In this document: one piece after another, positions 1-5,727 of the stretch
Numbering within the stretch: the stretch's first letter is position 1
Layout: each line of letters starts with the position of its first letter
Assembly: GCA_023436425.1 (NCBI GenBank)
Contig: JAEZJD010000145.1
Span: 1-7,398, forward strand
DNA from: Bacteroidota bacterium
Lineage (GTDB): Bacteria; Bacteroidota; Bacteroidia; Chitinophagales; Chitinophagaceae
Reading direction: 5' to 3'
Length of the DNA stretch: 7,398 nt
Notes under the pieces: model-generated
Database searches by the model: none
Seen by the model: only the letters and a program-made list of their open reading frames with translations
Told to the model about the DNA's origin: nothing
Position numbers and translations under genes: made by a program

Positions 1-1309
1 TCTGAATGTCGTCTCCGCTAAATAGCATTTTTCCAAGAAAGCCGCGTAGGAATGGTTCGTCAGCGTCCGTTACATGCGGCGGAACATATTGGCGGAGCCA
101 TTCCATCAACGTCATTCCGTTTTCAAAAAATTCGCTGTTCTCCAGCGGCAGGTATGCTTTAGTAATCGTTGTTCCCCACTCAAATTTTCCTTTCTCAGCT
201 TTCTTATTTCCATTGATGATCTCAAAAAAGTTGGTAACGGCAAGCGGATCTTTGCTGAGAAAAGCGATCTTTTCCCCCTTCTTAATTTCAAATGTTACCT
301 TGTCGAAAAGCATACGGCCATCAACAGAACTGCTGAGGTTTTCTACATTCAGGATTTGATTGCCAACCTCACGTAATGGTTGGAAAATTATCCCGGGATA
401 ACGCCGGTTGGACGGCTCTATTTGTTCTATCGTAAGTTTTTCCAGCGCTTTCTTTCGGGCTGTGGCTTGCCGCGACTTTGAGGCATTTGCAGAGAATCGT
501 GCAATGAAATCAAGCAACGCCTGCCGCTTGTCTTCGGTCTTTTTATTCTTGTCGGAAAGTTGGCGTGCCATCAACTGCGACGATTCATACCAGAAAGTAT
601 AGTTGCCTGTAAATACTTTTATTTTCGAACGGTCGACATCTGCCACGTGTGTGCAGATAGAATCGAGAAAGTGTCGGTCGTGCGATACAACAAGCACAAT
701 GTTTTCGTAGTCGGCGAGGAAGTTTTCGAGCCAGCCGATTGTTTCGATGTCCAATCCGTTGGTAGGCTCATCGAGCAACAAAATATCGGGATTACCAAAC
801 AAAGCTTGTGCTAACAGCACACGAACCTTCAAATTGCCGGGAATGTCTTTCATCAGACTTTGATGAAACTGTTCCTTCACACCTAACTCACTCAGCAAAG
901 TAGCAGCGTCGCTTTCTGCGGTGTAGCCACCCATTTCACCATACTCCGCCTCCAGGTGTCCTGCATGCAAATAATCATCTTCCGTCGCGTCAGGATTTAG
1001 ATAAATAGCATCTTTTTCGTGCATAATGTCCCACATTTTTTTGTGTCCCATCAGCACTGTATTTAAAACAGTTTGCTCGTCAAACTCAAACTGATTCTGC
1101 TTCAGCACAGCCATCCTTTCGCCCGGTGTGATAGATACCGAACCTTTGTTCGGCTCGATTTCACCAGATAAAATTTTTAAAAACGTTGACTTCCCCGCTC
1201 CATTAGCACCAATCACACCATAACAATTTCCTTTTGTGAAATTGATATTGACATCGTCGAAAAGCACTCTTTTGCCGAATGAAAGCGTAAGATTATTAAC
1301 TGAAATCAT
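1..1309 (-). CDS. ABC-F family ATPase (YbiT/YkpA-like), C-terminus cut off by window edge
   Basis: Soluble twin-ATPase protein of the ABC-F group; such proteins lack membrane segments and act on the ribosome at the E site, modulating translation or protecting it. The gene starts at the ATG at 1309-1307 and 436 codons are visible; about 100 residues are missing, judged from the usual length near 540. NBD1 has Walker A GANGAGKST (34-42), Walker B LLLDE (177-181) and the switch SHD (209-211). The NBD1 signature position reads PGNLKVRV (157-164) instead of LSGGE. A charged, Lys/Arg-rich inter-domain linker spans about 242-300. NBD2 begins near 318, but its Walker A equivalent (352-360, SKDPLAVTN) lacks both the invariant Lys and the glycines. 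Motif order and the stretch RVLLAQALFGNP (163-174) make the family assignment firm. From memory, Bacteroidota relatives share these degenerate motifs, so it is probably a functional lineage type and not a decayed gene. The exact ribosomal role cannot be read from sequence. Confidence 0.95.
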   Translation of the reverse strand, partial: MISVNNLTLSFGKRVLFDDVNINFTKGNCYGVIGANGAGKSTFLKILSGEIEPNKGSVSITPGERMAVLKQNQFEFDEQTVLNTVLMGHKKMWDIMHEKDAIYLNPDATEDDYLHAGHLEAEYGEMGGYTAESDAATLLSELGVKEQFHQSLMKDIPGNLKVRVLLAQALFGNPDILLLDEPTNGLDIETIGWLENFLADYENIVLVVSHDRHFLDSICTHVADVDRSKIKVFTGNYTFWYESSQLMARQLSDKNKKTEDKRQALLDFIARFSANASKSRQATARKKALEKLTIEQIEPSNRRYPGIIFQPLREVGNQILNVENLSSSVDGRMLFDKVTFEIKKGEKIAFLSKDPLAVTNFFEIINGNKKAEKGKFEWGTTITKAYLPLENSEFFENGMTLMEWLRQYVPPHVTDADEPFLRGFLGKMLFSGDDIQ

Positions 1310-1326
1310 GACTGAAATTTGGGCTG

Positions 1327-1362
1327 CAAAGGTAAGCTATTGCTAAGGCGTTCAGAAGCAAA
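1327..1362 (-). promoter_or_regulatory. Candidate Bacteroidota-type promoter for the ABC-F gene
   Basis: Read on the minus strand, TACCTTTG (1334-1327) matches the Bacteroidota -7 consensus TAnnTTTG exactly. A TTTG at 1362-1359 could serve as the -33 element, but the 24-nt spacing is slightly longer than the roughly 17-23 usually quoted. Only 17 nt separate the box from the ATG, so the 5' leader would be about 10-13 nt. There is no Shine-Dalgarno sequence in it. Confidence 0.6.
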
Positions 1363-1440
1363 TGACGTTAAGGAAACGTGTATTTAGCTGGCAAAAAAGT
1401 TGCAACTGTTTCAGCCTAATGGAAAAGGTGAGATGCAACT

Positions 1441-1469
1441 ACGATACAAAACAAAAACAAATCACAAAC
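1441..1469 (+). promoter_or_regulatory. A/C-rich leader without Shine-Dalgarno before the small lipoprotein gene
   Basis: The 29 bases before the ATG at 1470 are almost entirely A and C, with no purine-rich anti-16S match. A-rich leaders that replace the Shine-Dalgarno signal are an established feature of translation initiation in Bacteroidota such as Flavobacterium. This leader supports the start at 1470 over the in-frame upstream ATG at 1362. I see no TAnnTTTG box between 1370 and 1440, so the promoter is not identified. Confidence 0.4.
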
Positions 1470-1685
1470 ATGAAAAAAATATTTGGATTTATTTTCCTTG
1501 CAGGGTTTCTAATGGCTTGTAACAACAACAGCGAACAAACAGGAGTGGACAATGATGGCATCAAAACAGTAGATTCCAACGGCGGATTGGCTGACACGGT
1601 ACGCACAACAGACCAAAGCGCTACAGATACATCAAAGGGCGAAAACAGGGTGGATCTATCGAAACGCGATACATTTAATCACTAG
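1470..1685 (+). CDS. Small predicted lipoprotein, 71 aa, function unknown
   Basis: I do not recognise the family. The ATG at 1470 gives a short Lys-rich n-region (MKK), a hydrophobic core (4-15) and a lipobox-like LMAC with the acceptor cysteine at 17, so the product is probably a lipoprotein about 55 residues long after processing. The mature part is hydrophilic and low in complexity, rich in Asn, Asp, Thr, Ser and Gly, with no hydrophobic core; it looks disordered and no domain is visible. An in-frame ATG at 1362 would add 36 residues ahead of the signal peptide and is unlikely to be used. The gene is divergent from the ABC-F gene, and its last 11 bp overlap the end of the convergent PAP2 gene. 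The signal peptide and A-rich leader favour a real gene. The exact role is open. Confidence 0.72.
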   Translation: MKKIFGFIFLAGFLMACNNNSEQTGVDNDGIKTVDSNGGLADTVRTTDQSATDTSKGENRVDLSKRDTFNH

Positions 1686-2385
1686 CTTTTTGCACCACCG
1701 GGTCCAGTTTTTTACGGCTGTATTTTTCCATATTGTTCAGCATCCACACGGCAAATACCAGCCAGATAAATCCGACGCAATACCCCGCAATCACATCGCT
1801 GGCATAGTGCACACGTAGATAGATGCGTGTGAAGCCAATTACCAGAATCAGGAGAAGCAACAATACAATTAAAACCCACTTTACCTCTTTTTTCAACTCT
1901 GATTTGAATGTGATGTAAATCAGAAGCCCGTAAAAAGTTACGCTGAACAAAGCGTGTCCACTGGGAAAGCTCAGTCCTTTGGCTTCTTCGAGCAACGGAA
2001 TTTCGGGACGGGGCCGAGCAAAAAGGCGTTTTAAACCAAACATCAGCCCGAGGCTGCTTAACGCAATCGCCGGAATTTTTATTGAATACCATTTGTGCTT
2101 TTTCACGAACAAAAAATAGGCTATGAGAATAAGGTTAGCAGGAATAAGGAATTCATGTGTTCCCAAAAACGTGAAGAAAAGCATTATCTCATTGTTTGTA
2201 TCACTCACATGACGCTCCAAAAAATGAATGATCTTAAAATCAACATCTGTTTTGTTTTGGATAAAAACTTTTCTGATCAGATATACAAAAACAACGAACG
2301 CAGCCACAAAGAGCACGAGAATTATTGCCATCTCCGCAGACAACAACGCCACACCCGCCCAAAATTTTTTTAATCTTTTCAGCAT
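1675..2385 (-). CDS. PAP2-family integral membrane phosphatase
   Basis: Membrane phosphatase of the type 2 phosphatidic acid phosphatase superfamily, 236 aa. All three catalytic motifs are intact: KRLFARPRP (119-127, K-x6-RP), PSGH (141-144, catalytic-acid His) and R187-x5-H193-x3-D197 (TR in place of the usual SR), the last His being the expected phospho-acceptor. Hydrophobic segments at roughly 14-38, 68-94, 103-118, 144-160, 170-186 and 200-217 give about six membrane spans, the normal topology. Likely substrates are lipid phosphates such as undecaprenyl pyrophosphate or phosphatidylglycerol phosphate, with the active site on the outer face of the inner membrane; sequence alone cannot choose. 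The start at 2385 is preferred to the in-frame ATG at 2448, because the extra 21 residues (Cys-rich, no hydrophobic pattern) look non-coding and would cover the candidate -7 box. It converges on the small lipoprotein gene with an 11-bp overlap and is divergent from the M48 protease gene. Confidence 0.92.
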   Translation of the reverse strand: MLKRLKKFWAGVALLSAEMAIILVLFVAAFVVFVYLIRKVFIQNKTDVDFKIIHFLERHVSDTNNEIMLFFTFLGTHEFLIPANLILIAYFLFVKKHKWYSIKIPAIALSSLGLMFGLKRLFARPRPEIPLLEEAKGLSFPSGHALFSVTFYGLLIYITFKSELKKEVKWVLIVLLLLLILVIGFTRIYLRVHYASDVIAGYCVGFIWLVFAVWMLNNMEKYSRKKLDPVVQKASD

Positions 2386-2401
2386 GCGAGGTGATATGCT
2401 G

Positions 2402-2410
2402 CAAACAATA
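2402..2410 (-). promoter_or_regulatory. Weak candidate -7 box for the PAP2 gene
   Basis: On the minus strand TATTGTTTG (2410-2402) resembles TAnnTTTG with one extra base between TA and TTTG. It is followed by CAGC, as is the exact box in front of the ABC-F gene. It lies 16 nt from the ATG at 2385. No good -33 element was found. The similar placement in other genes of the window is the main support. Confidence 0.35.
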
Positions 2411-2498
2411 TGCGAACATTGAACACGTACATAGCAGATGCTTGGCATCGTCGTTGCAACACCCTATTGATCCGATGACTCATTTAAAGACGACAACG

Positions 2499-3938
2499 AT
2501 GAAAAACGTATTTATTATTAGTTGCTTTTTAGCTACATCCGTGGCGGTTTCTAATTGCGCCACCAACCCTGTTACCGGAAAGTCTCAACTGGTTTTGATG
2601 TCCGAGGAACAGGAAATACAAATGGGTAAGGAAGCTGACCCACAGATTATTCAACAGTTTGGTTTATACGAAGGTCAAGGTCTTCAAAACTATGTGAATC
2701 AAATTGGACAACAACTAGCCAAAGTGTCTCACAGACCCAATATCACCTACACTTTCCGGGTGATTAATTCTGAGGTGCTGAATGCCTTTGCTGTGCCTGG
2801 TGGCTATGTGTATTTTACACGTGGCATAATGGCTTACCTGAATGACGAAGCACAATTTGCAGGAGTGCTTGGTCACGAAATTGGTCACGTGGCCGCAAGG
2901 CATACTGTATCACAGCAAACAAAAGCGACATTAGCCCAAGTTGGCCTGTTAGCAGGAATGGTCATTTCACCTGCCATTGCGCAATTTGGCCAAGCGGCAT
3001 CGCAGGGACTTCAATTGCTCATGTTAAAGTATGGTCGTGACGCAGAAAGGCAGGCAGACGAACTGGGCGTTGAGTATTCTACAAAACTTGGATATGATGC
3101 CCACCACATGGCTGACTTCTTCCATACGCTGCAACGGCAATCACAATCCAGTGGGCAGGAAGAATTGCCGACGTTCTTATCAACTCACCCGGACCCGGGC
3201 GACCGTTACAACACGGTGCAAAAATTAGCTACAGAGTGGCTGCAGAAAAATGGGGTGACTAATCCTAAGGTGAACAGAGAAGGTTATTTGCGCCAGATCG
3301 AAGGGTTGATTTATGGCGAAGATCCCAAAGAAGGATACTTTGAAGCAGGAACTTTCTATCACCCGGTTTTGAAATTTCAATTAACACCACCTTCGGGCTG
3401 GGCCTACGCTAACTCACCAACACAGGTGCAGTTCGCCTCAAGAGATGGCAATGCTTTGATGGCGCTAACAATGGCTCAGGGAAGTAATGCGCAGCAGGCG
3501 GCAAGCTCGTTTGCGCAGCAAAATCAGGTTCAGGTTACCCGTTCGGGAGCAACAACCATCAACGGACTGAACGCCTTTGCACTCGAAGGATCGGTGGCTA
3601 CTCAACAGGGATCGTTAGCGCTCCTATCATTTTTTGTTGAATATGGAGGAGCGGTTTATCAATTGTACGGGATTACAGCAACGGCAAACTATGGTAGTTA
3701 TGGAAATCTGTTGGCAAGCTCCATGCAATCGTTCCGCCCTCTTACAGATCCGTCTAAGTTGAACAAGCAGGCGGAAAGAATTCATATCAGATCTGTGGCA
3801 GCAGCTGGAACTGTAGACCAGGCTTTGAGATCATTGGGAGTTTCTTCAAGCCGGCTTGCCGAACATGCATTACTTAACGGCGTACAGCTGACCGACCGAG
3901 TCGCAGCAGGTACCCTTTTGAAGGTGATTGGGCTATAA
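2499..3938 (+). CDS. M48-family zinc metalloprotease lipoprotein with C-terminal LysM-like segment
   Basis: Periplasmic, membrane-anchored zinc protease of the M48 (LoiP/BepA-like) group, which handle misfolded envelope or outer-membrane proteins. The 479-aa product has a signal peptide ending at Cys20 (VSNC, with an atypical Asn at -1), followed by ATNPVTGKSQL, a hallmark of this lipoprotein subfamily. The zinc site is H126-E-I-G-H130 with the third ligand Glu183 in ERQAD, and a conserved STHPDPGDR lies at 228-236. A second domain (about 281-415) and a final segment (about 428-478) with a LysM-like pattern resemble the long Zn-dependent protease architecture of COG4783/4784; a LysM-like end could bind peptidoglycan, which is inference. 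The start at 2499 puts the signal peptide at the N-terminus. An ATG at 2475 would add 8 polar residues and cannot be excluded; the frame is open back to 2325 but reads like non-coding sequence. The gene is divergent from PAP2, and a hairpin lies 19 bp after its stop. Physiological substrates are unknown. Confidence 0.95.
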   Translation: MKNVFIISCFLATSVAVSNCATNPVTGKSQLVLMSEEQEIQMGKEADPQIIQQFGLYEGQGLQNYVNQIGQQLAKVSHRPNITYTFRVINSEVLNAFAVPGGYVYFTRGIMAYLNDEAQFAGVLGHEIGHVAARHTVSQQTKATLAQVGLLAGMVISPAIAQFGQAASQGLQLLMLKYGRDAERQADELGVEYSTKLGYDAHHMADFFHTLQRQSQSSGQEELPTFLSTHPDPGDRYNTVQKLATEWLQKNGVTNPKVNREGYLRQIEGLIYGEDPKEGYFEAGTFYHPVLKFQLTPPSGWAYANSPTQVQFASRDGNALMALTMAQGSNAQQAASSFAQQNQVQVTRSGATTINGLNAFALEGSVATQQGSLALLSFFVEYGGAVYQLYGITATANYGSYGNLLASSMQSFRPLTDPSKLNKQAERIHIRSVAAAGTVDQALRSLGVSSSRLAEHALLNGVQLTDRVAAGTLLKVIGL

Positions 3939-3957
3939 ACTTTCTTTTTGCTCCATT

Positions 3958-4015
3958 CAACGGCGAAAGCAACTGCAGTAACAAAATGTTCACAATGGCA
4001 GTTCTTTCGCTGTTG
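3958..4015. repeat. Long imperfect inverted repeat: 18-bp stem, 21-nt loop
   Basis: The left arm 3958-3976 pairs with the right arm 3998-4015. There are 17 Watson-Crick pairs plus one G-T wobble (3962/4011) and a single bulged C (3970). The loop is 3977-3997. It begins 19 bp after the M48 stop and ends exactly where the candidate mqnC -7 box starts. It could terminate the M48 transcript, though the following TAATTTTG is a poor U-tract. It could also be a control site overlapping the mqnC promoter, or a remnant of a dispersed palindromic repeat. The structure is directly visible; the function is not. Confidence 0.8.
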
Positions 4016-4023
4016 TAATTTTG
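4016..4023 (+). promoter_or_regulatory. Candidate -7 box for mqnC
   Basis: TAATTTTG matches the Bacteroidota TAnnTTTG consensus exactly. Only 7 nt lie between it and the ATG at 4031, so initiation at the normal distance would give a transcript with an extremely short or no leader. A -33 element would fall in the loop and right arm of the preceding hairpin, where no clear TTTG is seen. Confidence 0.5.
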
Positions 4024-4030
4024 TGCCCTT

Positions 4031-5155
4031 ATGAATTTTTCTCATTTGTATGAACGGGCGCTCCGCTTTGAGTTTTTGAGCATTGAAGAGGGGATGGAAT
4101 TATTTGAGAACGCCCCATTGTCGGAGTTGATGTATGTTGGGGATGAATTGCGTAAAAAGCAAGTGCCGCATGGGAAAGTTACCTGGCAAATTGACCGCAA
4201 TGTGAACACAACGAATGTGTGTATCGCCAATTGTAAGTTTTGCAATTTTTACAGAATTCCCGGACACGCTGAGGCATACATCACCACAATGCCTGAGTAT
4301 AGGAGAAAAATAGAAGAGACAATCCGCTATGGTGGAGACCAGTTGCTGCTGCAGGGCGGACATCACCCTGAACTGGGTTTACAATTCTACGTTGATACCT
4401 TTCGACAAATAAAAGACGAATTTCCAACCATTAAACTGCATGCATTAGGTCCACCAGAGGAAGCCCACATTTGTAAGTTGGAGAAAAAAAGTCACCATGA
4501 AGTTCTAAAGGCATTAAAAGCGGCAGGGATGGATTCACTACCCGGCGCAGGCGCAGAAATTTTGGTCGATAGAGTTCGGCGATTAATCTCCAAAGGCAAA
4601 TGCGGTGCTGAAGAATGGCTGGCCATTATGCACGAAGCGCATAAGCTCAACCTCACTACTTCTGCCACCATGATGTTTGGACATGTGGAAACAGTGAGAG
4701 AGAGATTTGAACATCTGGTGAAGATTCGCGAAGTACAGGCGAAGAAACCGGATGGTGCAAAAGGATTTCTTGCATTTATTCCGTGGACGTTCCAGGATGT
4801 GGACACATTACTTACAAAAATCCGCGGGGTACAAAACCTCACCACACCGGAAGAATACATCCGCATGATAGCGATCAGTCGTATCATGTTGCCGAACGTA
4901 AAAAATATTCAGGCATCGTGGTTAACAGTGGGCAAAGAAACAGCACAACTAGCCCTCCATGCAGGAGCAAACGATTTTGGTTCTATCATGTTGGAAGAAA
5001 ATGTGGTGAGCGCTGCCGGTGCACCGCACAGGTTTACTTACAAGAGCATTCAGGAGGCAATTCGCGGTGCCGGCTTCGAGCCGCAGTTGCGAAACCAGCA
5101 ATATGAATGGCGAGAAATGCCCGAACTAATCGAGGAACAGGTGGTGGCATATTGA
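4031..5155 (+). CDS. mqnC: Cyclic dehypoxanthinyl futalosine synthase (radical SAM, menaquinone synthesis)
   Basis: MqnC converts dehypoxanthine futalosine to its cyclic spiro form in the futalosine route to menaquinone, in the cytoplasm. The 374-aa protein has the radical SAM cluster motif C64-x3-C68-x2-C71 in VCIANCKFCNFYR, as in MqnC relatives. Further family marks are GGDQLLLQGGHHP (101-113), PGAGAEIL (171-178), the sequence around QASWLTVG (294-301), and the C-terminal GANDFGSIMLEENVVSAAGA (312-331), which separates MqnC from its paralogue MqnE. Length is normal and no key residue is missing. The gene stands alone: no mqnA, B, D or E lies beside it in this window, so the pathway genes are probably scattered. 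A -7-like box sits 7 nt before the ATG and there is no Shine-Dalgarno site. The stop codon is 4 bp from that of the convergent zinc-ribbon gene. The presence of mqnC implies that this organism makes menaquinone by the futalosine and not the classical Men pathway. Confidence 0.95.
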   Translation: MNFSHLYERALRFEFLSIEEGMELFENAPLSELMYVGDELRKKQVPHGKVTWQIDRNVNTTNVCIANCKFCNFYRIPGHAEAYITTMPEYRRKIEETIRYGGDQLLLQGGHHPELGLQFYVDTFRQIKDEFPTIKLHALGPPEEAHICKLEKKSHHEVLKALKAAGMDSLPGAGAEILVDRVRRLISKGKCGAEEWLAIMHEAHKLNLTTSATMMFGHVETVRERFEHLVKIREVQAKKPDGAKGFLAFIPWTFQDVDTLLTKIRGVQNLTTPEEYIRMIAISRIMLPNVKNIQASWLTVGKETAQLALHAGANDFGSIMLEENVVSAAGAPHRFTYKSIQEAIRGAGFEPQLRNQQYEWREMPELIEEQVVAY

Positions 5156-5159
5156 TGTC

Positions 5160-5540
5160 TCAGCTATTCTCTTCGTTTCTTCGCACCACTAGGTACCAAT
5201 CATTTTCAAGAGGCAGATAACCATATTCATAGCAGAAGAAGTAGGTATTGCCTTTTTTGTTGGTGTAGGTGTGTGTAATGTATTTAAATTGAAAACCCTC
5301 CCGTAGCAATTTTTCTTTGGTTGTTTTTGCCATCTCCTGATCAGCAGCAACAGACTGCTCGAGAATTCTCCTGTTCTTTTTCAGTGCATTATTTATGTTT
5401 CTCACAAGGTTATTGGTGTCTGCCTTCAGCTCGTTGTTGTAGCTGTTGCGGCAGTAGTCATCGCAAAATTTTTTATCGCTTCTTCCCTTGATAATTTTTC
5501 CACAGGAAAGGCATGTTTTGGCTGCAGCGGCGGGATTCAT
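5160..5540 (-). CDS. Zinc-ribbon protein of unknown function, 126 aa
   Basis: Small, probably cytoplasmic protein with an N-terminal zinc-ribbon: C10-LS-C13, then C26-DDY-C30 in KKFCDDYCRNSYNN. A basic, Asn-rich, probably helical middle follows (about 38-80). The C-terminal part (about 83-121) is aromatic-rich and includes FFCYEYGYLPLENDWYLVV (101-119). From memory the whole arrangement recurs in Bacteroidota hypothetical proteins, some labelled DUF2116-like; no function is known to me. The ATG at 5540 is chosen because the only upstream in-frame start is a TTG at 5549, and a -7-like box lies 16 nt before the ATG. It converges on mqnC with 4 bp between stops and is divergent from the ssb-like gene across 187 bp. 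The ribbon could bind nucleic acid or simply stabilise the fold; this is inference. Confidence 0.88.
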   Translation of the reverse strand: MNPAAAAKTCLSCGKIIKGRSDKKFCDDYCRNSYNNELKADTNNLVRNINNALKKNRRILEQSVAADQEMAKTTKEKLLREGFQFKYITHTYTNKKGNTYFFCYEYGYLPLENDWYLVVRRNEENS

Positions 5541-5556
5541 AACCCACAATATACGG

Positions 5557-5586
5557 CAAAGGCAGTCATGTACAAGCGCTTACAAA
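5557..5586 (-). promoter_or_regulatory. Candidate promoter for the zinc-ribbon gene
   Basis: Read on the minus strand, TTTG (5586-5583) is followed after 18 nt by TGCCTTTG (5564-5557), a one-mismatch version of TAnnTTTG. The spacing suits a Bacteroidota -33/-7 pair. The box lies 16 nt from the ATG at 5540, so the leader would be only about 10 nt. Confidence 0.5.
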
Positions 5587-5640
5587 CGGATACATCCGCA
5601 TAGAAAGGGATAAAAACCGACTATCGTTTTGTTGCACACA

Positions 5641-5648
5641 CATCTTTG
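5641..5648 (+). promoter_or_regulatory. Weak candidate -7 box for the ssb-like gene
   Basis: CATCTTTG differs from TAnnTTTG only at the first base. Initiation here would give a leader of about 75 nt that begins at the inverted repeat starting at 5654. No convincing -33 element lies at the right distance; the TTTTG at 5627-5631 is too close. Treat this as a possibility only. Confidence 0.25.
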
Positions 5649-5653
5649 TTCTG

Positions 5654-5678
5654 TCAATCGAATGGCGCCAAAGATTGA
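5654..5678 (+). repeat. Inverted repeat in the ssb upstream region, enclosing GGCGCC
   Basis: TCAATC (5654-5659) and GATTGA (5673-5678) are perfect inverted arms around a 13-nt spacer that itself contains the palindrome GGCGCC (5664-5669). It lies between the divergent zinc-ribbon and ssb genes and could be an operator or a leader hairpin. A second small hairpin, GCCC-GCGA-GGGC with a GNRA-type loop, is at 5700-5711, 16 nt before the ssb ATG. Confidence 0.4.
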
Positions 5679-5727
5679 TTGAAATAAATTAAATAACCGG
5701 CCCGCGAGGGCAACAAAACACAACATT

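Noticed and set aside
6..814. Several plus-strand open frames of 64-117 codons
   Set aside because: They lie antisense inside the ABC-F coding region, whose motifs are unmistakable; their translations show no domain or signal.
1362..1469. In-frame N-terminal extension of the small lipoprotein
   Set aside because: It would place 36 residues ahead of a good signal peptide, and the A-rich leader sits just before the ATG at 1470.
1675..1720. Possible terminator between the convergent lipoprotein and PAP2 genes
   Set aside because: The T-run near 1686 has no stem before it; no paired arms were found.
2386..2448. In-frame extension of the PAP2 gene to an ATG at 2448
   Set aside because: The 21 extra residues do not look like a PAP2 N-terminus and would cover the candidate -7 box; the ATG at 2385 begins a typical MLKRLKKF cytoplasmic start.
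2437..2449. Small hairpin GATGC-TTG-GCATC between the PAP2 and M48 genes
   Set aside because: A 5-bp stem is common by chance and its position upstream of both genes does not fit a terminator.
4492..4887. 131-codon minus-strand open frame within mqnC
   Set aside because: It is antisense to conserved MqnC motifs, with no recognisable features of its own.
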